This document shows positions 25,278 through 34,068 of a stretch of 64,000 nt of DNA, in pieces. This DNA is from Coriobacteriaceae bacterium. Lineage in GTDB: Bacteria > Actinomycetota > Coriobacteriia > Coriobacteriales > Atopobiaceae. A program made the translations under genes and the position numbers. The stretch covers positions 62,001-126,000 of the forward strand of contig SFGZ01000009.1 of the NCBI GenBank assembly GCA_004557505.1, written 5' to 3'. A model generated the notes under the pieces. That model searched no databases, was not told the origin of the DNA, and was given only the letters and a program-made list of their open reading frames with translations. The stretch's first letter is position 1. Each line of letters opens with the position of its first letter.

Positions 25278-26162
25278 ATGCACCCTTGCGCCCTTTGCTG
25301 CTGCTCGACCGCCGACGTATCCGAGGAGTTCCTGAGATCGAGGGACATCCGCTACGTCTACTTCAACTACCAGCTCGACGGCATCCCCTGCAAGGATGAC
25401 TTTGGCAGAACCCACACGCCGCGGGACCTCTACGCCCGCATGCTTGCGGGTGCCGAGGCAAAGACGTCGCAGGTGAGCGTCGGCGAGTACATGGAGTTCT
25501 GGAGGCCGCTGCTCGAGGCGGGGCAGGACGTGCTGCATGTGACGCTCTCCTCGGGCATATCAGGCACGTACAACTCCGCCTGCGCGGCGCGAGACCAGCT
25601 CGCTCGGGAGTTCCCTGACCGCAGGCTCATCGTCGTGGACTCGCTCTGCGCCTCGGCGGGCTACGGCCTGCTCATGGACCGGCTCGCGGACCTTCGTGAC
25701 GGCGGCATGGGGATAGTCGAGCTTGCCGCATGGGCCAAGAGCCACAGGCTGGAGGTGCAGCACTGGTTCTTCTCGTCGGACCTCACGTTCTTCATCCGGG
25801 GAGGCCGCATCTCGAAGGCGGCGGGGCTGGTGGGCGGCCTCCTTAGGATCTGCCCCATCATGCGCGTCCAGCCGGATGGCAGCCTTGCCGTGGTGGAGAA
25901 GGTCCGCACGAAGCACAGGGCCGAGAGGCGCGTCGTAAAGATCATGCATGAGCTCGCGCAAGGCGGCAGCGACTACGCGCACCGCGTGTTCATCAGCAAC
26001 TCCGACTGCCTTGCGGACGCCACGGCCGTCTCGGACCTCATAGAGGCGGAGTTCCCCAAGATGGACGGCCGCGTGCGCCACTTCGACATAGGCGCCACCA
26101 TCGGCTGTCACACCGGCCCCGGCACCGTGGCGCTCTTCTTCTGGGGCAAGCCGCGCGAGTAG
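25278..26162 (+). CDS. DegV family fatty-acid-binding protein (2)
   Basis: A 294-residue DegV/FakB-type protein, distant from the copy at 21243. It opens with an unusual cysteine cluster (CALCCCSTADVSEEF), has KTSQVSVGEYMEFW near residue 60, LSSGISGTYNSA near 95, DSLCASAGYGLL, and the ligand-domain segment FFIRGGRISKAAGLVGGLL near 175. The TATACT at 25237-25242 may be its -10 element. The start follows GGAGGAACC. The different loop sequences suggest a different fatty-acid preference from paralogue 1. Confidence 0.87.
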   Translation: MHPCALCCCSTADVSEEFLRSRDIRYVYFNYQLDGIPCKDDFGRTHTPRDLYARMLAGAEAKTSQVSVGEYMEFWRPLLEAGQDVLHVTLSSGISGTYNSACAARDQLAREFPDRRLIVVDSLCASAGYGLLMDRLADLRDGGMGIVELAAWAKSHRLEVQHWFFSSDLTFFIRGGRISKAAGLVGGLLRICPIMRVQPDGSLAVVEKVRTKHRAERRVVKIMHELAQGGSDYAHRVFISNSDCLADATAVSDLIEAEFPKMDGRVRHFDIGATIGCHTGPGTVALFFWGKPRE

Positions 26163-26176
26163 GACGAGAGAAACCC

Positions 26177-26347
26177 ATGCCCTTCCTGCTTAGCAGCGGC
26201 CGCCAGACCAAGGGCACGCCCGCCGCGACCCGGGCCATCCCGCCGGGACCGGTGGGACCGGTGGCCGCGCATGCGCGGCCCAAGCGAATGGGTACCCGTG
26301 AGCGAACCCATAGGCCGGGGCGTGATGACCTGGGGCTGGGCACCTAA
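26177..26347 (+). CDS. Possible small ORF of unknown function
   Basis: A 56-codon frame in the 221-base gap between degV and murI, Pro/Gly/Arg-rich (IPPGPVGPVAAHARPKR). The ribosome site is weak. In GC-rich DNA such frames arise often by chance; I list it only so the gap is described. Confidence 0.15.
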   Translation: MPFLLSSGRQTKGTPAATRAIPPGPVGPVAAHARPKRMGTRERTHRPGRDDLGLGT

Positions 26348-26383
26348 GCCTGCCACTGCCACGAGCCTGGCGTGCGAGGCCGC

Positions 26384-27175
26384 CTATCGCCCCGCGCCCT
26401 CTTGGGCAAGTGCGAGCAGACGCCGATAGAGGTCGTGCTCCTCGGGCGTGTCGATGCTCGAGCGAAGCTCCACGCTGCCCGCCTGCGAGCTGGGGGCGAG
26501 AAGCCCCGCGGCCTCGAGCCGGCGACGGGTCTCCCGCGCCGCGCCCCTCCCTCCGTCGAAGAGCGGGACGTCACCCACGACCTCGCGAATCTGGTCGCAG
26601 ATGAGCGGGTAGTGCGTGCAGCCAAGAACCACCGAGTCAACCTTGCCGCGCCAAGGCCCGAGTTGGCGCTCGAGCAGCTCGCGGATCTTAGGCGACGCAG
26701 GGTCACCTTGCTCGATGAGGTCCGCCAAGCCCACGCACGGCACCTCGATGACCTCGGATCTAGCGCCCCAGCGGTCCTCGAGGCGCTGGAACTTGCCCAG
26801 TCTCAGCGTGGCGGCCGTCGCCATAACCAGGATGCGCCGGTGGCGCGGCGCGAGCGTCGCCGGCTTGAGAGCCGGCTCCACGCCGATCACGGGGATGTCG
26901 GGGTACTCGGAGCGCAGCGTCGGCGCAGCGACGGACGTGGCGGTGTTGCAGGCGATGACCAGCGCCTTCGCGCCCTCGTCCACAAGCGAGGAGGCTATTC
27001 GTCGCGAGAGGGCGAGGACCTCCTCGAAAGACTTGTCGCCGTAGGGAGCGCGTGCGGAGTCGCCAAAAAAGACGAAGCGCTCGTGCGGAAGCTCGTCCAT
27101 GAGGCATCCCAGGACGGTGAGGCCGCCCACCCCCGAGTCGAACACCCCCACAAAGCCTGTGCCCTGCTCCGCCAT
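26384..27175 (-). CDS. murI: Glutamate racemase MurI
   Basis: A 263-residue enzyme supplying D-glutamate for peptidoglycan. Motifs: GVFDSGVGGLTVL at residue 10, FFGDSARAPYGDKS near 38, the first catalytic Cys in VIACNTATSVAAP near 75, and the second in VLGCTHYPLI near 185. Divergent from the FKBP gene. Together with murB it is one of two peptidoglycan precursor genes in the window, but they are not linked. Confidence 0.93.
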   Translation of the reverse strand: MAEQGTGFVGVFDSGVGGLTVLGCLMDELPHERFVFFGDSARAPYGDKSFEEVLALSRRIASSLVDEGAKALVIACNTATSVAAPTLRSEYPDIPVIGVEPALKPATLAPRHRRILVMATAATLRLGKFQRLEDRWGARSEVIEVPCVGLADLIEQGDPASPKIRELLERQLGPWRGKVDSVVLGCTHYPLICDQIREVVGDVPLFDGGRGAARETRRRLEAAGLLAPSSQAGSVELRSSIDTPEEHDLYRRLLALAQEGAGR

Positions 27176-27287
27176 ACGATCCCTTCCACGATACCCGCAT
27201 GGAACAAGTATGCCACTCGCGGCGGCGGAGGTTGTGGCGTAGAGTTATCCGCATTGCAGCCACAAGCGGCCACACCAAGGAGGGCCC

Positions 27288-27716
27288 ATGAGCAACGCAG
27301 GCAAGAAGGTCAAGGTACACTACGTCGGCACCCTCGATGACGGCACCAAGTTCGACTCATCCCGCGACCGAGGCGAGCCCCTGGCCTTCACGTGCATGGC
27401 CGGCCAGATGATCAAGGGCTTCGACGCCGCCGTCGACCAGATGGCCGTGGGCGAGACGAGAGGCGTCCACATCCCCGCCGCCGAGGCCTATGGCGAGAGG
27501 CGCAAGGACCTTGTCCAGACGCTGCCCATTGCCATGATGCCCGGTGCCGAGAGGCTCTCGGTGGGCGACCGCGTGACCCTGGCCTCCCCCTCTGGCCAGC
27601 CCTTCCCCGCCCTGGTCGCGGCCAAGGACGACACCAGCATCACCTTCGACCTCAACCACGAGATGGCCGGCAAGGACCTCAACTTCGAGATCGAGCTGCT
27701 TGAGGTGGAGGGGTAG
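27288..27716 (+). CDS. FKBP-type peptidyl-prolyl cis-trans isomerase (SlyD-like)
   Basis: A 142-residue FKBP domain with YVGTLDDGTKFDSSRDRGEP, an inserted flap (roughly residues 65-115) as in SlyD-type proteins, and FDLNHEMAGKDLNFEIELLEVE at the end. It lacks the His-rich metal tail of E. coli SlyD and has no signal peptide, so it probably acts in the cytosol as a folding helper. The stop is 3 bases from that of the convergent trpB. Confidence 0.88.
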   Translation: MSNAGKKVKVHYVGTLDDGTKFDSSRDRGEPLAFTCMAGQMIKGFDAAVDQMAVGETRGVHIPAAEAYGERRKDLVQTLPIAMMPGAERLSVGDRVTLASPSGQPFPALVAAKDDTSITFDLNHEMAGKDLNFEIELLEVEG

Positions 27717-27719
27717 CGC

Positions 27720-29120
27720 CTACTGCAGGCCGGGGATGTGCGGGATCGTCGCGAAGCCGGCCTCGAGCTCCTCGTCGGTGGGGATGTGGTCCTCGAGCTC
27801 GCCCTTGTTGTACTTGTCGTAGGCAACCATGTCGAAGTAGCCGGTGCCCGTGAGGCCAAAGAGGATGGTCTTCGCCTCGCCCGTCTCTCGGCACCTCTCG
27901 GCCTCGCGGATGGCCTGGAGAATGGCGTGCGAGCTCTCGGGCGCGGGCAGTATGGTCTCGAGCTTTGCGAACTGCTCGGCCGCCGCAAAGACGTCGGTCT
28001 GCCTGACGGCCACGGCCTCCATGTAGCCGTCGCGCTTGAGCTTGGAGACGACGGGGCTCATGCCGTGGTAGCGCAGGCCGCCGGCGTGGTCGGGGCTGGG
28101 GATGAAGCCGTTGCCCAGCGTATACATCTTACAGAGCGGGCAGGTCTGGCCAGTGTCAGCAAAGTCGTACGCATACACGCCGCGGGTGAGCGACGGGCAG
28201 CTCGCGGGCTCCACGCCAACGAAGCGCGTATTGGGGTGGGTGCCGTTCAGCTTGTCGCGCATGAACGGCGCGATGAGGCCAGCAAAGTTGGAGCCGCCGC
28301 CGCAGCAGCCGATCACGATGTCCGGGTACTCTCCCAGCTCGGCCAGGGCCTCGTAGGACTCAAGACCAATGACGGACTGGTGCAGCACCACCTGGTTGAG
28401 GACGCTGCCCAACTGGTAACGGCCCTTGTTGCCCGGCACGTTGAGCGCGCGCTCCACGGCCTCGGAGATGGCGGTGCCGAGAGAGCCGGTACACTCGGGG
28501 TCCGCAGCCAGGACCTTCTTGCCAGCCTCCGTGGTGGGCGAGGGTGACGGCGTGACGCTGGCGCCGAAGGTCTCCATGACGTTTCGGCGGAAGGGCTTCT
28601 GCTCGTAGGAGCACTTGACCATGAAGACGTCGAGGTCGAGGCCGAAGTGCGCGGCGGCCTCGGAGAGCGCGGTGCCCCACTGGCCGGCACCGGTCTCGGT
28701 GGTGATGTTGGTGATGCCCTCGGCATGCGCGTAGTAGGCCTGAGCCAGGGCGGAGTTCAGTTTGTGTGAGCCCGAGGTGTTGTTGCCCTCGAACTTGTAG
28801 TAGATCTTCGCGGGCGTGTCGAGCGCGCGCTCCAGGTTGTACGCTCGGCAGAGCGGGCTGGGACGATAGACCCTGTACATCTCCATAACTGGCTCGGGGA
28901 TCTGGAAGTACGGCGTGTCATCGTCAAGCTCCTGCCCGCAGAGGGCGCGTGCAAAGACGGGCGCGATGTCGTCCACCGTCGCCACCCTGCCGTTGGGAAG
29001 GCGCATGGGGTCGGGCTTCTCGGGCATGTCGGCGCGCAGGTTGTACCAAACGGTGGGAATCTGGTCCTCGCGCAGGTAGATGCGATAGGGGTCCTTGGTT
29101 GCGGTCTCTGCTGAGCTCAT
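27720..29120 (-). CDS. trpB: TrpB2-type tryptophan synthase beta chain
   Basis: A 466-residue PLP enzyme of the longer TrpB2 class. PLP-lysine in TSGSHKLNSALAQAYY near residue 115, the substrate loop TETGAGQWGTAL near 143, the Gly-rich phosphate loop CCGGGSNFAGLIAPF near 290. TrpB2 enzymes join indole to serine and often lack a nearby trpA; none is present here. The start at 29120 has an AAAGGA site; the frame above it overlaps the leader. A Trp-rich leader peptide and a terminator hairpin upstream show attenuation control. Confidence 0.92.
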   Translation of the reverse strand: MSSAETATKDPYRIYLREDQIPTVWYNLRADMPEKPDPMRLPNGRVATVDDIAPVFARALCGQELDDDTPYFQIPEPVMEMYRVYRPSPLCRAYNLERALDTPAKIYYKFEGNNTSGSHKLNSALAQAYYAHAEGITNITTETGAGQWGTALSEAAAHFGLDLDVFMVKCSYEQKPFRRNVMETFGASVTPSPSPTTEAGKKVLAADPECTGSLGTAISEAVERALNVPGNKGRYQLGSVLNQVVLHQSVIGLESYEALAELGEYPDIVIGCCGGGSNFAGLIAPFMRDKLNGTHPNTRFVGVEPASCPSLTRGVYAYDFADTGQTCPLCKMYTLGNGFIPSPDHAGGLRYHGMSPVVSKLKRDGYMEAVAVRQTDVFAAAEQFAKLETILPAPESSHAILQAIREAERCRETGEAKTILFGLTGTGYFDMVAYDKYNKGELEDHIPTDEELEAGFATIPHIPGLQ

Positions 29121-29190
29121 GGGTCTTCCTTTCTGTTGCCGTGCCCTTGCCATCGATTGCCTGCCTCTCAACGCCTGCGGTACACCTTGC

Positions 29191-29229
29191 GCATAAGAAG
29201 AGGGCCCCGGAACATGTCCGAGGGCCCTC
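29191..29229 (-). terminator. Attenuator terminator hairpin upstream of trpB
   Basis: Reading toward trpB: GAGGGCCC, a 14-base loop, GGGCCCTC, then TTCTTA. Perfect 8-bp GC-rich stem located between the Trp leader peptide and trpB. Confidence 0.75.
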
Positions 29230-29260
29230 TGTGTGTGCGTATGTGCGCGGGTGGCCGTCG

Positions 29261-29350
29261 TCAGTCCGGAAGGGAGTCAGTCCTTGTCCACCACCACGCA
29301 CCGGCGCACGCGCGTGCGCCGAGAAGAGCGATGCTGGCGGAGAGGGACAT
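29261..29350 (-). CDS. trpL: Trp leader peptide (attenuation)
   Basis: A 29-residue ORF beginning MSLSASIALLG with three consecutive tryptophans at residues 19-21 (GAWWWTRTD) and a good AGGAAGG ribosome site. It ends 140 bases before trpB, with the GC-rich hairpin 29191-29229 in between. Three adjacent Trp codons are very unlikely by chance at this position. Starvation for Trp-tRNA should stall the ribosome on WWW and favour read-through into trpB. Confidence 0.85.
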   Translation of the reverse strand: MSLSASIALLGARACAGAWWWTRTDSLPD

Positions 29351-29429
29351 GGCCGCTTCCTTCCTGTGATTGACGGTGGCAGAAACTCTATCAGACGTTT
29401 GTTGCGTCGACGTTACGGTGCGCCCGATT

Positions 29430-31090
29430 TTATGCCTCGCTCGGCATCTTCCAGGCGCGCTGGTTGGTATGGAGCAGCTTCTCCGCACGCTCGGAGAGGG
29501 GCGTGCCCAGGTAGTCACGATAGACGGCCTGAATGGAGGGGTTCTCGTAACTGCGGCGCAGCTTGGCCGTGCGGTCGAGCCCCCACAGCACGTCGCCACG
29601 GACGCCCGCGAGCTCCTTGCCGTCGTGGATGGGAAGCCCCCCGCCACCGGAGCAGCCGCCCGGACACGCCATGACCTCGACGAAATCGTAGGACACCTCG
29701 CCGCCCTCGAGCGCGCTGAGCAGGCGGGCGGCGTTGCCCAGACCGCTCGCCACGGCAACGCGCAGCGTGGTGCCCGCTATGTCGAAGCTGGCCTCCTTCC
29801 AGCCGTCGAGGCCACGCACGTCCCTGAACGCATCGGCATCGCAGTTCTCGCCCGTGACCATGTAGTAGGCCGAACGCAGGGCCGCCTCCATGACGCCGCC
29901 CGTGGCACCGAAGATCACGCCGGCGCCCGTGGCCGTGCCAAGCGGCTGGTCGAACTCGGTCTCGGCAAGCGAGAAGACGTCGATGTGCTCGGCACGGATC
30001 ATGCGGTCGACCTCGCGCACCGTGAGCGAGACGTCCACGTCGGGGTCTCCGCAGGCGTCGTTCATCACCGGGATGTCCACCTCGGACTTCTTGGCCAGGC
30101 AGGGCATGATCTCCACGCAGAAGATGCGATGCGGATCGACGCCCAAGAGATCCGCGTAGTAGCTCTTGGCGATGGCGCCAAACATCTGACCGGGCGACTT
30201 CGAGGTGGAGAGCTGGTCGGTGAAGCGGGGGTGGCGCGCCTTGCAGTAGCGCACCCAGCCGGGGCAGCAGCTCGTGAACATGGGGAACTGCACGCCCTCG
30301 GGATGTTTGAGGTGCTCCACCAGCTCGGACGCCTCCTCCATGATGGTGAGGTCGGCTGAGAAGTCCGTGTCAAAGACGTAGTCAAATCCCATACCCTTGA
30401 GCGCGGTGACCAGGCGCTGCGCCGTGGCCCTCTCGCGCGGCAGGCCGAAGGGCTCGCCCCAGGCCGTGCGCACGGCGGGCGCCACCTGCACCACGACGAT
30501 CTGGTCGGGATCGGCCAGGGCATCGAAGACGCGGTCGGTGTCGTCGCGCTCGCGGAGTGCCCCGGTGGGGCAGTGGGTGATGCACTGCCCGCAGAGGGCG
30601 CAGTCGGAGTCCTCGATGAGGCCGCCGCCGCGCACGCCCACGCAGGTGTGGCTCGAGCGGTTGGTGAGGTCCCAGATGCCCTGAAGTCCTGGTCCCAGGG
30701 CTGATGGGGCAGGTGCTTGGTGTAGGGCAGGCTCGTGATGCCAAGGTCGTTGGCCACGGTCTGCAGCGTGCAGTTGCCGGAGCGCACGCAGCTCGTACAC
30801 TCGGAGTCGTGCTGCGAGAGCAAAAACTCCACGTTTGCCTTGCGTGCCATGCGCACCTTGGGACTGTTGGTGCGCACCACCATGCCATCGAGCACGGTGT
30901 TGTTGCAGGCGGCAACCAGCTGGTCGACGCCCTCGATCTCAACCATACAGACCCTGCACGCACCGATCTCGTTGATGTCGCGCAGGAAGCATAAGGTTGG
31001 AATGTTGATATTTACAGACTTGGCCGCGTCCAGGATTGAGGTGCGCTCCGGGGCCGTGACCTGCTTGCCGTCGATAGTCAGGGTTACCAC
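29430..31090 (-). pseudogene. [FeFe]-hydrogenase catalytic subunit (HydA/HndD type), disrupted by an internal deletion
   Basis: The 5' part (from the GTG at 31090, with GGAGG upstream) encodes a [2Fe-2S] domain (CFLRDINEIGACRVCMVEIE) and the His-Cys cluster loop (HDSECTSCVRSGNC). The 3' part encodes CALCGQCITHCPTGAL and all three H-cluster motifs: MFTSCCPGWVRY, IMPCLAKKSE and ACPGGCSGGGG. Between them, at about 30679-30690, the frame changes and the expected first CxxCxxCxxxC ferredoxin motif (some 23-25 residues) is missing, since …HQPWDQDF runs directly into …GIWDLTNRSS. No single frame yields a whole enzyme. The GTG overlaps the stop of the upstream flavoprotein, so the locus is one operon. 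Confidence 0.85.
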
Positions 31091-32904
31091 TGCTCGATCC
31101 TCCCCCCACGGAACGCACCAAAGCCAAAGTGGTCGCACCTCAGGCACCTCGATGCCTCCTGGTGAGCCTCTTCCGCGGTGAGCCCGTTCTCGATGAGGTC
31201 AAAGTCACGCCTGCGGTCCTCGGCCTCGCGCAGGGTCATCTCGCATCTGGCGCAGCTCGTCTTGCCCTTGAACTGCACGGGCGGCAGCTCCACGTCGAGC
31301 GTCACCTGATGGTTGAAGCCCAGGTAGTTGTCGATGTTTCCTGCGGCGACCTTGCCGGCGTTGATGGCGCGGATGACCGTGGCGGGGCCGCTCTGGCAGT
31401 CCCCGCCCGAGAAGACGCCCTCCATACCGGGCACGGCGGAGTCCTCCCCCACGTCGATGCGGCCGCGCTTGCAGGGCACGCCCTGCTCCTCGAAGGGGCC
31501 GGACTCGATTGCCTGGCCAATGGCCACCACCACGCGCTCGCAGGGGATGACCTCCTCGGGGGCGTCTGCCTGGCGCGGGGCGAAGCGCCCGCGCGAGAGC
31601 CCGCCGATGATCTGGCGCTGCACGCGCAGGCCGGTCACGTAGCCGTCCTCGGACTCGATGGCGATGGGCGCGTGGAGCTCGAGGAGCTCGCATCCCTCGG
31701 CCTTGGCGCCCGCGATCTCCTCGTCCTGGGCCGTCATGTCGGCGACGCGGCGACGGTAGACGATGGTGACCTTCTTGGCACCCAGGCGCACGGCAGAGCG
31801 CGCAACGTCCATGGCCACGTTGCCGCCGCCGATCACGCAGACGCGCTCGTGCGAGAAGTCCGGGCGCACCTCGTCGCCCAGGGCGCGCAGCATCTCGACG
31901 GCGGAGAGCACGCCCACCGAATCCTCGCCATCAAGGCCGAGCTTGCGGTCGAGGTGCGCGCCAATGGCCAGATAGACGGCATCGTAGCTGTTGCGGAGCG
32001 CAACGAGGTCCTCGACCTTGGTGTCGCGCTTCACCCGGATGCCGCAGTCGAGGATCCACTGGATCTCGGCGTCGAGGCGCTCGTGGGGCAGGCGGTAGTT
32101 GGGGATGCCGTAGCGAAGCATGCCGCCCAGCTTGTGGCGCGCCTCGTAGATGGTGACGTCGTGGCCCATGGTCGCCAGGTAGTACGCGCACGAGAGGCCC
32201 GCCGGACCGCCGCCCACCACGGCAACGCGCCTGCCGGTCCTCTCGGCCATGTGGGGGCGGTAGTCCGTCTCCATGTGGTCGACGGCGAAGCGCTTGAGCC
32301 CGCGGATGTTCATGGGATCGTCGACCATGCCCCGGCGACAATTCATCTCGCAGGGGTGCTCGCAGACGTAGCCGCAGACCAGGGGCAGCGGGTTGTCCTT
32401 GCGGATGAGCCGGACGGCATCCGTGTGGCGGCCCGCCTCCACCAGGCTGATGTAACCGGGAATGTCCACGCCCGCCGGGCAGCCGGAGACGCAGGGTACG
32501 AGTTGGCTCTGCGTGAAGCCGCAAGCGTGCTTCCGGACGTGGTGCTCAAAGTCGTCGCGGAAGCCGCGGATGGCCGTGAGCGCCATGTCGCCGGCCTCGT
32601 AGCCAATGGCGCAGTCGGCCGAGAGGAAGATCGTGCGCGCCGTGCGCTCGATGAGGTCGAGCGTGTGCTCGTCCGCGCGGTTCTCCAAGACGTCATTCAG
32701 GAGGTCTGAGAGCGCGCGCAGGCCGACGCGGCAGGGCGTACACTTGCCGCAGCTCTGCGTGGCGCACATGTTGACGTACGCCGCAGTGAACTCCACCGGG
32801 CAGGGGGCGAGCGAGCTTACCGCAAGGCGCCGGCCGAGCGCCTCGTGGAGGCCGTCCATGACGGCCTGGGCATCGCTACGCTGCATCACATGAAGCCTAG
32901 CCAT
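31084..32904 (-). CDS. NuoF-tail/GltD-like Fe-S flavoprotein, hydrogenase partner
   Basis: A 606-residue protein. The N-terminal 130 residues match the Fe-S end of NuoF/HydB (NMCATQSCGKCTPCRVGLR…SADCAIGYE). The rest is a GltD-type NAD(P)H-dependent FAD oxidoreductase: CVSGCPAGVDIPGYI, CEHPCEMNCRRG, VVGGGPAGLSCAYYLA, VIGGGNVAMDVARSA and FSGGDCQSGPATVI. A C-terminal C-x2-C/C-x2-C pair follows. It probably passes electrons between NAD(P)H and the hydrogenase encoded next to it (7-base overlap). With the hydrogenase broken, it may be orphaned or serve other acceptors. Start chosen for GGAGAGG. Confidence 0.85.
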   Translation of the reverse strand: MARLHVMQRSDAQAVMDGLHEALGRRLAVSSLAPCPVEFTAAYVNMCATQSCGKCTPCRVGLRALSDLLNDVLENRADEHTLDLIERTARTIFLSADCAIGYEAGDMALTAIRGFRDDFEHHVRKHACGFTQSQLVPCVSGCPAGVDIPGYISLVEAGRHTDAVRLIRKDNPLPLVCGYVCEHPCEMNCRRGMVDDPMNIRGLKRFAVDHMETDYRPHMAERTGRRVAVVGGGPAGLSCAYYLATMGHDVTIYEARHKLGGMLRYGIPNYRLPHERLDAEIQWILDCGIRVKRDTKVEDLVALRNSYDAVYLAIGAHLDRKLGLDGEDSVGVLSAVEMLRALGDEVRPDFSHERVCVIGGGNVAMDVARSAVRLGAKKVTIVYRRRVADMTAQDEEIAGAKAEGCELLELHAPIAIESEDGYVTGLRVQRQIIGGLSRGRFAPRQADAPEEVIPCERVVVAIGQAIESGPFEEQGVPCKRGRIDVGEDSAVPGMEGVFSGGDCQSGPATVIRAINAGKVAAGNIDNYLGFNHQVTLDVELPPVQFKGKTSCARCEMTLREAEDRRRDFDLIENGLTAEEAHQEASRCLRCDHFGFGAFRGGRIEQW

Positions 32905-33011
32905 ATGGTCCTCTCCTTGTCGTGGCCATCCGGTCCGGGTCCCCACCCGGCGGACGCATAACCTTTTCAAGTTTCCCGACTGGCGGACCCATGCCAACCG
33001 TTAATCCTCAA

Positions 33012-33075
33012 ACGGTAGGAAGAGATGGGTGAACGCTATCATCCATCCCTCAACGGTGCGTTATCATCGCCGTGC
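33012..33075. repeat. 64-base repeat R1 (hairpin-containing)
   Basis: Matches R2 (33989-34052) at roughly four of five positions: ACGGTAGGAAGAGATGGGTG, then CTATCATCC, then CAACGGTGCGTTATCATCGC. The hairpin is imperfect here. The repeats flank the DUF1893 gene and the metY fragment. Otherwise 32905-33118 contains nothing recognisable. Confidence 0.6.
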
Positions 33076-33118
33076 GGGCATCTGCGAAATGCAGCGATAT
33101 GCTTGCGGGCGAGAGAGG

Positions 33119-33595
33119 CTACTGATGCGAAGCAGCCGGTCCGCCGGTCCCAGCAAGTCTCTCCAGGCATTTCCCAATGGCTTTCAGGCCTGCCTCAGGA
33201 TTGTCGATGTCTGCGACCGAGGCGTCAACCGGGCACTGACCCGTCCTTCGAGCGTTGAGAACCTGATTAACCCCAACATCATATGAGACGGCTATTCCCC
33301 TCTCTTCCAGCATCTTCTTAGCCGGGAGGGACATCACCGGGGCGTACACCGCCCTTGCCCGAAGAAGACAGTACAAAAGCGCGGGAGCCTTGCCCACTAC
33401 CTTATCCGCAACGGAGAAGCCCTCAAGGGAGATGCCCTTGGAAACCCACTCCATCAAAGGGCGCACACCCTTCTCCATGCTCGTAAGCACAACATCGCCC
33501 TTGACTGCTGCTACGGTGGTGCCGCCTGCCAAGAGTAGCTCGCGTGCGCGCGCCATGTCGGCATCACTCGTCGCGGGAGTGCTGGTTCCTACCAT
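33119..33595 (-). CDS. DUF1893 family protein
   Basis: A 158-residue protein matching the DUF1893 pattern: ARELLLAGGTTVAAVKGDVV, EKGVRPLMEWVSKG, FSVADKVVGKAPALLYCLL, RAVYAPVMS and a C-terminal TGQCPVDASVADIDNPE. Function is not established for the family. I chose the ATG at 33595 because GTGGAG precedes it; the ATG at 33556 is also possible and closer to the usual domain start. It lies in the accessory patch between repeats R1 and R2. Confidence 0.75.
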   Translation of the reverse strand: MVGTSTPATSDADMARARELLLAGGTTVAAVKGDVVLTSMEKGVRPLMEWVSKGISLEGFSVADKVVGKAPALLYCLLRARAVYAPVMSLPAKKMLEERGIAVSYDVGVNQVLNARRTGQCPVDASVADIDNPEAGLKAIGKCLERLAGTGGPAASHQ

Positions 33596-33837
33596 AGAGC
33601 GACTCCACATGCGTGACTGTAGACACTAGTGGAGGGAATCATCCCATCCGTAGAACCATTTGCGCTGAACTGCATGATATTCCTCCTTGAGCAAGGTGGC
33701 GCCAGCAACCTCCCCGCTAGCCTGGTGTCACCCATCATACCAGGCTTCGTCAATCGGCAACTGGATTCCAGACCAACCGGTCGTTAGGCTCGTCCATGCC
33801 CCTCATGAATGCCAGTGCTCGCTCGTTGCCTACATGT

Positions 33838-33957
33838 TCTACGCACGCGAAAGCGCCTGCTCGACGTCGGCCACGAGGTCGTCGGTACCCTCGATGCCGC
33901 AGCTCATGCGGACCATCGCGGGAGAGATGCCAGCAGCCACCAGCTCGTCGTCGGGTC
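33838..33957 (-). pseudogene. Detached 3' end of metY (120-base duplicate)
   Basis: Encodes in frame the last 39 or so metY codons, ending LSRA-stop, as at 36872-36991. Only about five bases differ: three silent changes in the final four codons, and one missense change (an Ala to Val). No promoter or start belongs to it. It marks the far side of the segment carrying the ABC exporter and HTH-TPR regulator. A nearby weak hairpin GCCTGGT/ACCAGGC lies at 33720-33745, in a stretch with no recognisable gene. Confidence 0.85.
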
Positions 33958-33988
33958 GGCCGTCCAGCCAAACCTGCCCGAGTCAACG

Positions 33989-34052
33989 ACGGTAGAAAGA
34001 GGGGGCGGACGTTATCATCCACCCCCTCAATGGTGCGTTACTAGCGCCGTGC
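33989..34052 (-). terminator. 64-base repeat R2, probable terminator of the ABC exporter gene
   Basis: Second copy of the R1 repeat. Here the stem is perfect: GAGGGGG / CCCCCTC around a 16-base loop, followed on the minus strand by TTTCT, 16 bases beyond the exporter stop codon. Position and structure suit a terminator. Confidence 0.6.
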
Positions 34053-34068
34053 AGACTGTGGTCGTCCC

